A DNA stretch of 5,605 nucleotides from the NCBI GenBank assembly GCA_964458335.1, contig CAYWIJ010000025.1, positions 1 to 5,605 on the forward strand, read 5' to 3'. Of the stretch, positions 1-5,605 are shown one piece after another. Source of the DNA: Aalborg-AAW-1 sp964458335. GTDB lineage: Bacteria > Patescibacteriota > Gracilibacteria > Absconditabacterales > Absconditicoccaceae. How positions within the stretch are numbered: the first letter of the stretch is position 1; each line of letters opens with the position of its first letter. The notes below the pieces were generated by a model. That model saw only the letters and a program-made list of their open reading frames with translations. It was not told where the DNA came from and searched no databases. The position numbers were made by a program, and so were the translations under genes.

Positions 1-80
1 TTCTTACGAATGATAATCCTGCTCTTCAAGAACTCAGAGGCTGGGTCATGCTTATGCTTATGAGAGCTGACACGAAATAA
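1..80 (+). CDS. C-terminal tail of an unidentified protein (partial)
   Basis: An open frame enters from the left edge and ends at TAA 78-80. Read from base 3 it gives about 25 residues ending in RGWVMLMLMRADTK. The frame starting at base 1 is also open, to a TAA at 85-87, but only by reading one UGA as Gly, and its product looks less protein-like. The base-3 frame is therefore preferred. The fragment is too short to assign to a family. A strong hairpin terminator 70 bases downstream fits the end of a transcription unit here. The assignment rests only on reading frame, composition and context. Confidence 0.45.
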   Translation, partial: LTNDNPALQELRGWVMLMLMRADTK

Positions 81-150
81 ATCATAATCTCCTCTTTCTA
101 AGTTTCTCCACAAGCTGTATAGTATAAAAATAATAAATAATAAAAAATAA

Positions 151-189
151 AAAAGATTTGCTGATATGATAGTGATCGGCGAATTTTTT
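151..189 (+). terminator. Rho-independent terminator (possibly bidirectional)
   Basis: Bases 151-165 can pair with 175-189 as a 15-bp stem containing three G-U wobbles, with a 9-base loop (166-174). The 5' arm starts with AAAAG and the 3' arm ends in six T, so the U-tract is part of the lower stem. Upstream of the hairpin the + strand is very A-rich (about 124-154), which becomes a U-rich run on the other strand. The structure could thus stop transcription in both directions. It sits after the left-edge gene and just before the exonuclease promoter. Confidence 0.65.
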
Positions 190-192
190 GAT

Positions 193-220
193 TTGAAATA
201 TCAAGGAAATGTCTTATAGT
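193..220 (+). promoter_or_regulatory. Sigma70-type promoter of the exonuclease gene
   Basis: TTGAAA at 193-198 (5 of 6 bases of the consensus -35) is followed by a 16-base spacer and TATAGT at 215-220 (5 of 6 of the -10). Transcription would start near 227, giving a leader of about 27 bases before the ATG at 254. No ribosome binding site is visible in that leader. Confidence 0.55.
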
Positions 221-253
221 AGATGTAAATTTATATCTTATTCTCAATAAATT

Positions 254-898
254 ATGGCACATATTATCTATTTCGATATTGAAACAGTGAGTGGACAAAA
301 ATCCTATAGTGAACTTTCTGAATCGTTGCAGAAGTTATGGGATAAGAAATGTGTTTCTTGGCTTAAAGATGATATCACTACAGTACAATTGTATACAGAA
401 AAAGCAGCAATATTTGCTGAATTTGGTAAAATAGTGTGTATCTCTTGTGGATACTATACTCCTGAACGCGAATTTGTGATCCAATCATTTGCTGATGATG
501 ATGAACATCAACTTCTGTCAGAATTTTTTTCTTTTTTGGAACAATATCCAAGTGCTGTACTCTGTGGACATAATATTAAGGAATTTGATATACCATATGT
601 GTGTAGAAGGGGATTGATACAAGGACTTTCTCTTCCGAGCTTGTTGCAACTGAGAGATAAGAAACCATGGGATATTCAGCATAGAGATACGATGGAGATG
701 CGAAAATTTGGTGATTACAAAAACTATACTTCATTGGCTCTGCTCTGTGAAATATTCAATATTCAGACACCAAAAGATGATATTGATGGTTCACAAGTAG
801 GAAAAGTGTATCGAGAAGAACATGATTTGGATCGTATTGTGACCTATTGTGAGAAAGATATCTGGGCTACTGCACAGTTGTATCAGAAACTTAGGTAG
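254..898 (+). CDS. DEDDy 3'-5' exonuclease, PolB-exonuclease-like (COG3298/PF10108 type)
   Basis: This is a predicted 3'-5' exonuclease of 214 residues, complete from ATG to TAG, resembling the proofreading domain of family B DNA polymerases but without a polymerase domain. The three exonuclease motifs are present in order. ExoI is FDIET with acidic D8 and E10. ExoII is CGHNIKEFDIPY with D112. ExoIII is TYCEKD with Y198 and D202, the YxxxD spacing of the DEDDy subclass. A DDIDGSQV segment (about 175-182) is also typical of this family. The four acidic residues would bind two metal ions and cut nucleotides from a 3' end. The biological substrate is unknown, and repair or RNA processing are both possible. 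The gene contains no UGA codon: all 9 glycines are GGN, unlike the flavoprotein and alr genes. It has its own promoter and no visible Shine-Dalgarno. It converges with the EVE gene, whose stop lies 40 bases downstream. Confidence 0.9.
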   Translation: MAHIIYFDIETVSGQKSYSELSESLQKLWDKKCVSWLKDDITTVQLYTEKAAIFAEFGKIVCISCGYYTPEREFVIQSFADDDEHQLLSEFFSFLEQYPSAVLCGHNIKEFDIPYVCRRGLIQGLSLPSLLQLRDKKPWDIQHRDTMEMRKFGDYKNYTSLALLCEIFNIQTPKDDIDGSQVGKVYREEHDLDRIVTYCEKDIWATAQLYQKLR

Positions 899-916
899 TG
901 AAGAATTGCTTTCACT
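897..916. terminator. Small hairpin between convergent genes
   Basis: Bases 897-903 pair with 910-916 (7 bp, one G-U) around a 6-base loop, overlapping the exonuclease stop codon. No T-run follows on either strand, so it is not a standard intrinsic terminator. It may protect or define the 3' ends of the two converging transcripts, or be chance. Confidence 0.25.
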
Positions 917-938
917 TGCACGAAGAGAGAGAGAAGAG

Positions 939-1349
939 TTAAGAGTTATTGCTTAAGTTGATAATATAATCAAACTCTGTTTGAGTAATGGGTGCGACAG
1001 AGAGTCTTTGTTGTTTGAGGAGAGAAATAGTACTGAGATTTGGATCAGATTTTATTTGTTCAAGAGTAACTGACTGTTGTAGTGTTTTGAGGGGTTTGAC
1101 CGTTACAGCAACTCGTCTTGCATCAGCAATAGTTGGATCAGGAAATGCTTCTTTACTCACTTCTGCGATACCAACTATTTCTTTCCCTTCGTTACTATGA
1201 TACCAAAAACAGAGATCTCAGACACTCATAGTGTTGAGATTATTTCTCGCTTGGTAGTTACGGACGCCGTCTCGGATAGTTGATCCATCTTTAATAAATT
1301 GATTTCGAGAGTATTTGTATGGTTCAGATTTGATAAGCCAATACTTCAT
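939..1349 (-). CDS. Short EVE-domain protein (PUA-like fold), one UGA read as Gly
   Basis: The product is 136 residues and matches the EVE family almost end to end. It opens MKYWLIKSEP, followed by DGVRNYQARNNL (27-38), VGDLCFWYHSN (43-53), IVGIAEVSKEAFPDPT (58-73) and C-terminal RLSVAPIT (115-122). EVE domains adopt a PUA-like fold, and some members bind modified cytosine in nucleic acids. The ligand here is unknown. G44 of VGD is encoded by UGA (complement of 1218-1220). Under the standard code only a C-terminal 73-residue fragment is seen. The ATG at 1347-1349 is chosen because it gives the family N-terminus and a stop codon lies two codons upstream. Two oddities stand out. The usual Trp before DGVRN is Arg26. 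The loop after PDPT, normally about 15 residues longer with a YYDPKS-like stretch, is trimmed to IADARR. The domain is thus a minimal version. Confidence 0.9.
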
Positions 1350-1391
1350 AAGTTAAGAATTGAGAGAGTAAAGTTACCAGTGAGTAATTCT

Positions 1392-1420
1392 AGTGTAGAG
1401 ATTGGGAGTAAGAATTTCAA
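1392..1420 (-). promoter_or_regulatory. Promoter of the EVE gene
   Basis: On the minus strand TTGAAA (complement of 1415-1420, 5 of 6) is followed by a 17-base spacer and TACACT (complement of 1392-1397, 4 of 6). Transcription would start near 1385, leaving a leader of about 35 bases to the ATG at 1349. The spacing is ideal but the -10 is only fair. Confidence 0.45.
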
Positions 1421-1449
1421 TTGTTTTTGGATCCTCTATTATGTATATA
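1421..1449 (+). promoter_or_regulatory. Possible promoter of the flavoprotein gene
   Basis: TTGTTT at 1421-1426 and TATATA at 1444-1449 are 17 bases apart. The start site would fall at or next to the ATG at 1455, implying a leaderless transcript. An alternative -10, TATTAT at 1437-1442, pairs with a weaker -35 (TTTCAA, 1415-1420, spacer 16). Either way the elements abut or overlap the -35 of the divergent EVE promoter. The region is AT-rich, so chance matches are likely. Confidence 0.3.
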
Positions 1450-1454
1450 TAAAT

Positions 1455-2714
1455 ATGAAACAAAAAATAGCAATTATAGGGTGATGAGCAGCAGGTATGA
1501 TGGCGACTGCTACATTGATTGAAGCAGGGTACGATGGAGAGATCCACCTTTTTGAAAAGAATAAAAATCTTGGTGCAAAAGTGATTATCTCTGGGTGATG
1601 AAGATGTAATGTGACGACAGGATATTATAGATGGAAAGATTTAGAATGAAAATATATTCGCTGATCAGAGTTTGTTCGCGAGGCAATAGGGCAGTTTGGT
1701 CCTCGTAAGATTTTTCAACGATTTGAAGATCATAACGTACCTCTAAAGATGGAAGAAGATATGAGAGTATTTCCTCAGTCAGATAATGGTAAGGATATTC
1801 TATGAGTTTTTGAAAAACTTTTTGCTCGTCATAAGAATTGTAGATTGCAACTTTGATCTAAGATTGATGATATTAGGCATGAAAATAATAACTTTATTCT
1901 TCATACATCAGACCAGAAGATATTGTTTGATAAAATAATTATTGCAACTGGAGGTAATGCATATACACATACATGATCGACTGGTGATGCATATAATCGA
2001 GCTAAAAATCTATGACATACCATTACTCCCTTGTGACCGTCATTGAATAGTTTCCTTTCAGAAAAAAAGTGGGCACATGAGTTATCTGGTATATCATTTG
2101 ATCAAGCAAAATTATGAGTTACCTTGTCAGATTGAGAGAAAAGAGAGATTATCTGACCAATATTGCTGACTCACTTCGGTTTGTCATGACCTGCGACATT
2201 TATAGTATCTGCATATAGTTCTTTTGAGAAAATTGATAAGAATAATCCTTTGATGGTTTGAGTATCTCCCTTTGCCTATATGGATAGAGTAGTCTGGGAT
2301 AGTTTTTTATTAGAACAATCTACAAAAAATCCTCGTAAACAGATATCAACAATCCTTCATCAGTACCTTCCTCAACGTATGATCGACATTCTAGATACTC
2401 ATATATTTCATAAACAGTTACAGTGATCGATAGGATTGTGTTCTAGAGAACTTCGTTTATGAATTGCACAATTTTTGTGATGAGGTTGGACTTATAAGGT
2501 TGTAGGTCGCAGAGCGGGAGATGAATTTGTAACTGCAGGGTGAGTATCTTTGGATGAAGTGAACAACAAAACCATGGAATCGAAGATTGTTCCATGATTA
2601 TATTTTGTTGGTGAAATACTCGATATAGATGGAGTGACCTGATGATATAATCTCACTTCTTCATGGGCGACGGGGAGATTGGCTGGGAAACATCTATATA
2701 ATAACTCTTTTTAA
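1455..2714 (+). CDS. BaiN/HI0933-family FAD-dependent oxidoreductase, 24 UGA codons read as Gly
   Basis: A 419-residue flavoprotein of the BaiN/YhiN (HI0933-like) family, seen only when UGA is read as Gly. Motifs in order are: the Rossmann FAD-binding loop IIGGGAAGMM (G9-x-G11-x-x-G14), the acidic end of the second strand at E34, the family signature KVIISGGGRCNVT (42-54), IIIATGGNAY (161-170), TGSTGDAY (173-180), LTHFGLSGP (238-246), VTAGGVSLDEV (359-369), and the C-terminal FAD motif GLYFVGEILDIDGVTGGYNL (381-400) followed by SSWATGRLAG. Length and order match the family. Members bind FAD and are thought to reduce or oxidise small molecules, but the physiological substrate is generally unknown. 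24 of 48 glycines are UGA, including four tandem UGA-UGA pairs (residues 10-11, 48-49, 342-343, 396-397). Trp is encoded by UGG. The ATG at 1455 gives the standard short N-terminus. No Shine-Dalgarno is visible. The last 21 bases overlap the end of alr on the opposite strand. Confidence 0.95.
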
Positions 2715-3851
2715 TTTTGAATTTAATCTTGTAAGTATAGTATAAGGAATAGTAGTATTGATAGTTGCTAATGCTTGTATGGTGTTTTTTTTGTTTTTAT
2801 TCCATCAGATTATTTCAATCTTTTCTCCTATAGAAGATGGATAATCCTTTATTTCAATACTTGAGAGATTCATACATACTTTTCCACGTAGAGGAAATTT
2901 ATGGTTATGAGAATATACATGGTATCAATTTCAAGATCATCTTGGTAATCATTCATTATATCCTATTGGTAGAGTTGCTAGAGTTGTTTCTTGATCTGTT
3001 GTCCATGATAATCCATAATTGACACCGTCTCATGGTTTGAGATGTTGGATAGCAGTAATAGTACTTATAAGACGAAGTGCTGGTTTTAGAGTGGCGTATT
3101 GTTTGTAACAGGGATCTCAAGAATCTAATGGATTATACCCATACATAGCTAATCCTGTCCTGCTTGCTGTAAAGAGAGGATTATGTATTTTACTTATTCC
3201 TGCGCTATTTGATATATGTATATATAATGGATGGTGTCAGTGCTGTATAATACTGTTGCTCATATCTTTAAAAGTTTTTACTTGTTGTTGAGTGAAGGTG
3301 TTATCACTCATATCTGCATTAGCAAGATGAGACATAATACCAGCAATAGTAATATGATTATGTTGAGAAAGGAGTTGGAAGGCTTGTTGTAGCTCTCTTT
3401 TTTGAAATCCTTCACGATTCATACCAGTATTAAGGAAGAGATGTATATTCCATTTTTTCTTTGTTGCTATAAGAGATTCAAGTACTTCAAGACTTCCAAC
3501 TGCGATATGAGTACGGTGAGAATTGTAAAGATGATAATTTGATGATAAGGTTTCACCAAGTACTAATACTGTTTTGTTCGTAGTATCTGCAACGATCTGA
3601 TATTCTGGATAAGAATCTACAGCAATAAGGGGTAATTGGTTATTTGGTATGGTATTGAGAATAGTACAGATTTGTTTCAAGCCATGTCCGTATGCATTTG
3701 ATTTCACTACGGGTATGATAGTGTGATGAGGTTGAAGTTTTTGTAATTCAGAAAAATTATGAAGAATATGGTCTTGATTGATTTCTATAGTGTTGAGTGA
3801 TTGGTAGTGTGATTTTGGAAGGAGCGATTTCACTCGTGATTTGAATCACAT
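2694..3851 (-). CDS. alr: Alanine racemase
   Basis: A 385-residue PLP-dependent racemase interconverting L- and D-alanine for peptidoglycan, complete only with UGA read as Gly (9 codons: residues 2, 205, 245, 274, 301, 305, 307, 309, 349). The N-terminal TIM barrel carries PVVKSNAYGHG with the PLP lysine K50, LNTGMNREGF (140-149), MSHLANAD (173-180), HISNSAG (212-218) and RTGLAMYG (231-238). The C-terminal beta domain carries VNYGLSW with the second catalytic base Y279, PIGYNEGLPR (295-304), RGKVCMN (322-328) and IPYTILTRLN (368-377). Both catalytic bases are intact. The usual CMD is CMN. The start is the ATG at 3849-3851, the only in-frame ATG before an upstream TAG. A GTG at 3833 would lose conserved-looking residues (KSRVKSLL). 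The TAG (complement of 2694-2696) lies inside the flavoprotein gene. The gene is divergent from murA. Confidence 0.95.
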
Positions 3852-3883
3852 GATCTGAGAATGATAATAAATGAAATATAACT

Positions 3884-3912
3884 ATCATATCGAGATAACC
3901 TTCCAAATTCAA
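3884..3912 (-). promoter_or_regulatory. Promoter of alr
   Basis: On the minus strand TTGAAT (complement of 3907-3912, 4 of 6) lies 17 bases from TATGAT (complement of 3884-3889, 5 of 6). The start site would be near 3877, giving a leader of about 26 bases to the alr ATG. No Shine-Dalgarno lies in the leader. Confidence 0.55.
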
Positions 3913-3949
3913 TCTAAAAATGACTTGTGTCAGGATAATTATTTTTATC

Positions 3950-3978
3950 TTGTATCTTATAAGGTGAAAGAGTATACA
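3950..3978 (+). promoter_or_regulatory. Candidate promoter of murA
   Basis: TTGTAT (3950-3955, 3 of 6) and TATACA (3973-3978, 4 of 6) are 17 bases apart within the 160-bp alr-murA divergent region. The predicted start near 3985 leaves a leader of about 27 bases. The elements are weaker than those of the alr promoter, so this is a best guess in AT-rich sequence. Confidence 0.35.
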
Positions 3979-4011
3979 TAAGAGTTGATTTTATATTGAA
4001 TACAACAACGT

Positions 4012-5304
4012 ATGTCAAAACTGATTATTCATGGTTGAAAACCGCTTCGTGGGACAGTAAAACCCGTACCAAACAAAAATAGTATTATCAAACTTATACC
4101 TGTTGCGTTATTGACTGATGAAGATATTATTATCCATAATGTACCCCATACATCTGATGTAGGATATATGTTGGAAATTTTGGAGAAGCTGGGATGATCA
4201 TATGAGTGGCTGTCTGATGATACTATAAAGCTCAATGGGGAGAAAGTAGATTCATATCATATTGACCCTGAACTTTCTGAAAAGATGAAAGCATCGGTAA
4301 TGTATTTGTGACCTCTTTTGATCAAAATGCACAAGGCAATGATGCCCACACCTCAGTGATGTAAACTTGGTACACGTCCTTTAGATGCCTTTATTGGTAA
4401 TATGGAGAAAATGGGTGCTGAATTTACTCATGAAGGAGGGAACTATGGATTTGCTGTAAAGAATCTTCAAGGAACAAAGGTGTGGAGTTGGGAACCATCG
4501 GTCACGGGTACAGAAAATCTGATTTTGCTTGCTGTCAAAACGCCAGGTATTACTACTATTTACAATGCTGCTTGTGAACCACATACGCAAGACTTGTGTA
4601 ATATGTTGGTCTCTATGGGAGCAAAAATATCAGGTATTGGATCAAATTTACTTACTATTGAATGAGTAGATATACTTCATGGTACGGAGTGGACAGTGAT
4701 ATCAGATCATCTGGATGTGGCTGGGTTTATTGCTGCAGCTGCGATGACTCATGGAGAGATACTTATTACTGACGCAGTAGTAGAACATATGGATCTCATG
4801 TTAGAGACATTTAAAAAATTAGGAATCCAGACAGTGGTTGATCGTGAAGCTGATACTATTTTTGTCCCAGCTGAACAATCTCGTCAGATAGAAAAAACTA
4901 TCAAATGAGATCTTCTGATGCTGAGAGCTCAACCTCGACCAATGCTTCCTATGGACATTATCCATACGTTTGCAGTAACAGCGATGTCATGTGAAGGATC
5001 AGCTCTATTTATGAATATAGGATATGAATATGCGTGGTTTTTTGTAGAAGAATTAGCGAAAATGAAAGGCCGTACGGTTATGGCAGATCCTCATAGAATC
5101 ATTACCTTCTGACCAACAGACTGGCAACCAGCTGATCTGGTCTGTAGTGATATTATCCAAGCCGCCTATGGATTACTTCTTGCTGCTTTAGCTGCTTCTG
5201 GAACAAGCACATTAACTGCTATTACACCATTATTTCGTCGTTTCCCTAATTTTGTAGAACAGTTTAGAAGTTTAGGAGCTGATATAGAATTAATTGAGAA
5301 TTAA
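4012..5304 (+). CDS. murA: UDP-N-acetylglucosamine 1-carboxyvinyltransferase (MurA)
   Basis: MurA transfers enolpyruvate from PEP to UDP-GlcNAc, the first committed step of peptidoglycan precursor synthesis in the cytoplasm. The product is 430 residues, in the family range, with 7 UGA codons read as Gly (residues 9, 62, 100, 116, 218, 299, 367). Family marks in order are: the N-terminal K22-N23 pair, KASVMYLGPLL (93-103), PTPQGCKLGTRPLD (112-125) with catalytic Cys117 (E. coli Cys115) and R122 (R120), SVTGTENLILLAV, NAACEPHTQDL, ISDHLDVAGFIAAAA (230-244), QPRPMLPMDII (307-317) with D315 (E. coli D305), and C-terminal R409 aligning with R397. G116, just before the catalytic Cys, is UGA. Some positions differ from E. 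coli: K93 replaces R91 and Q115 replaces the first Gly of PGGC. The retained Cys predicts fosfomycin can react. AroA is less likely because of the Cys-containing loop. The ATG at 4012 is the only in-frame ATG after a TAA at 3979. Confidence 0.95.
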
Positions 5305-5329
5305 GAGTGTAGAGTTTATATCATTATGT

Positions 5330-5355
5330 GGGTAGAGAAATTTACCCCTTTTTTT
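5330..5355 (+). terminator. Rho-independent terminator of murA
   Basis: GGGTAG (5330-5335) pairs with TTACCC (5342-5347) in a 6-bp stem (one G-U) with a 6-base loop. One C and then seven T follow. It lies 26 bases after the murA stop, as expected for an intrinsic terminator, and separates murA from the secreted-protein gene. Confidence 0.75.
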
Positions 5356-5416
5356 CTATAAAAAACAATAGTTATCTAAAATGTACATATAAACATACAA
5401 ATCCTTCAAAAATGGC

Positions 5417-5446
5417 TTGAAATCAAAAAAAAAAAAAAGTTATAAT
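5417..5446 (+). promoter_or_regulatory. Promoter of the secreted-protein gene with a poly-A spacer
   Basis: TTGAAA (5417-5422, 5 of 6) and a perfect TATAAT (5441-5446) are separated by 18 bases. Fourteen of these are one unbroken A run (5425-5438). The start site would lie near 5453, giving a leader of about 28 bases to the ATG at 5481, in line with the other promoters here. The -10 is the best match to consensus in the window. Loss of one A would bring the spacer to the optimal 17. Confidence 0.6.
5425..5438 (+). repeat. Homopolymer run A14 in a promoter spacer
   Basis: Fourteen consecutive A lie between the -35 and -10 elements of the downstream gene. A second homopolymer, nine T at 5468-5476, lies in its predicted leader, five bases from the start codon. 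Runs of this length are prone to replication slippage. Confidence 0.9.
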
Positions 5447-5480
5447 TTTCGTGGATATAATTTTATATTTTTTTTTGGTA

Positions 5481-5605
5481 ATGATAAAAAAGTTATTATT
5501 TTGACTCATAATAAGTGTAGTGATAGTATTTTTTTGATTGTTACAGATACCCTCAGTATATGCAGCAGCTTCAGATATAGTCCTGACTGCAGAGATTACA
5601 TCTGC
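5481..5605 (+). CDS. Secreted protein with Sec signal peptide (5' part; runs off the window)
   Basis: The first 41 codons of a gene begin at ATG 5481 and continue past the window end. The product starts MIKKLLFGLIISVV, a positively charged n-region (two Lys) followed by a hydrophobic core to about residue 24. SVYA-AAS then fits a signal peptidase I site, with cleavage likely after A28. The mature protein would begin AASDIVLTAEITS. UGA encodes Gly8 and Gly19 in the hydrophobic core, and both glycines seen so far are UGA. Without recoding the frame would end after seven residues. The mature part is too short to name a family. No lipobox Cys is present, so it is not a lipoprotein. No Shine-Dalgarno is visible. 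The gene is preceded by a promoter with a poly-A spacer, which suggests variable expression of a surface or secreted product. Confidence 0.8.

Noticed and set aside
98..298. Minus-strand open frame of 66 codons upstream of the exonuclease
   Set aside because: It overlaps the start of the exonuclease gene and consists largely of complements of AT-rich promoter and terminator sequence. The product shows no family pattern.
988..1200. Plus-strand open frame of 70 codons
   Set aside because: It is the antisense shadow of the EVE-domain gene, whose minus-strand product matches its family closely.
1299..1454. N-terminal extension of the flavoprotein to an upstream TTG
   Set aside because: The frame is open, but the extension would lie over the EVE gene and its promoter and would add about 52 residues before the standard N-terminal MKQKIAIIGGG.
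1455..2714. UGA as tryptophan (code 4) or selenocysteine
   Set aside because: UGA columns correspond to invariant glycines, Trp is already encoded by UGG, and 24 selenocysteines in one protein, some in tandem, is not credible.
2837..3022. Plus-strand open frame of 61 codons
   Set aside because: It is antisense to the C-terminal domain of alr, which reads through with all family motifs once UGA is Gly.
4029..4590. Two minus-strand open frames within murA (4029-4235 and 4381-4590)
   Set aside because: Both are shadows of the murA coding sequence and show no recognisable motif.
1455..5304. Flavoprotein, alr and murA as degraded pseudogenes with many stops
   Set aside because: Every in-frame interruption is UGA and never TAA or TAG, no frameshift is needed, and the interruptions coincide with conserved glycines.
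1..5605. Mobile elements, CRISPR arrays, tRNA or rRNA genes
   Set aside because: I saw no terminal inverted repeats, transposase motifs, regularly spaced repeats or tRNA-like cloverleafs. The gene content is housekeeping.

Overview
This window reads as part of a genome that translates UGA as glycine (genetic code 25). That code is known from two Patescibacteria/CPR lineages, Candidatus Gracilibacteria (BD1-5) and Candidatus Absconditabacteria (SR1). Under the standard code the genes look like strings of short fragments. Reading UGA as Gly restores full-length proteins with textbook family motifs, and the restored glycines fall at the most conserved Gly positions (the GxGxxG dinucleotide-binding loop of a flavoprotein, the Gly before the MurA catalytic Cys, the VGD glycine of an EVE domain). 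UGG is used separately for Trp, and TAA/TAG serve as stops. The DNA is AT-rich and the genes are compactly packed. I cannot decide between the two lineages from this sequence.

Layout: (1) 1-80, the C-terminal tail of an unidentified gene, followed by a strong hairpin terminator (151-189). (2) 254-898 (+), a DEDDy 3'-5' exonuclease of the PolB-exonuclease-like family, behind a promoter at 193-220. (3) 939-1349 (-), a short EVE-domain protein. (4) 1455-2714 (+), a BaiN/HI0933-type FAD oxidoreductase with 24 UGA codons. (5) 2694-3851 (-), alanine racemase (alr), whose 3' end overlaps gene 4 tail-to-tail by 21 bp. (6) 4012-5304 (+), murA, divergent from alr across a 160-bp promoter region and closed by an intrinsic terminator (5330-5355). 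(7) 5481 to the window end (+), the start of a gene for a secreted protein with a clear Sec signal peptide.

Functionally, alr (D-Ala supply) and murA (first committed step of UDP-MurNAc synthesis) are a divergent pair of peptidoglycan-precursor genes. The exonuclease and EVE protein are nucleic-acid-acting housekeeping or accessory proteins. The flavoprotein's substrate is unknown. I see no mobile element, CRISPR array, tRNA or rRNA.

The most interesting regulatory feature is the promoter of the secreted-protein gene. It has TTGAAA and a perfect TATAAT separated by 18 bases, of which 14 are an uninterrupted poly-A run. This is the architecture of a slippage-driven, phase-variable promoter. 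Other notable points are the very uneven use of UGA between genes, the tandem UGA-UGA codons, the absence of Shine-Dalgarno sequences before all six visible starts, and the recurrence of short predicted leaders of roughly 26-35 nt.
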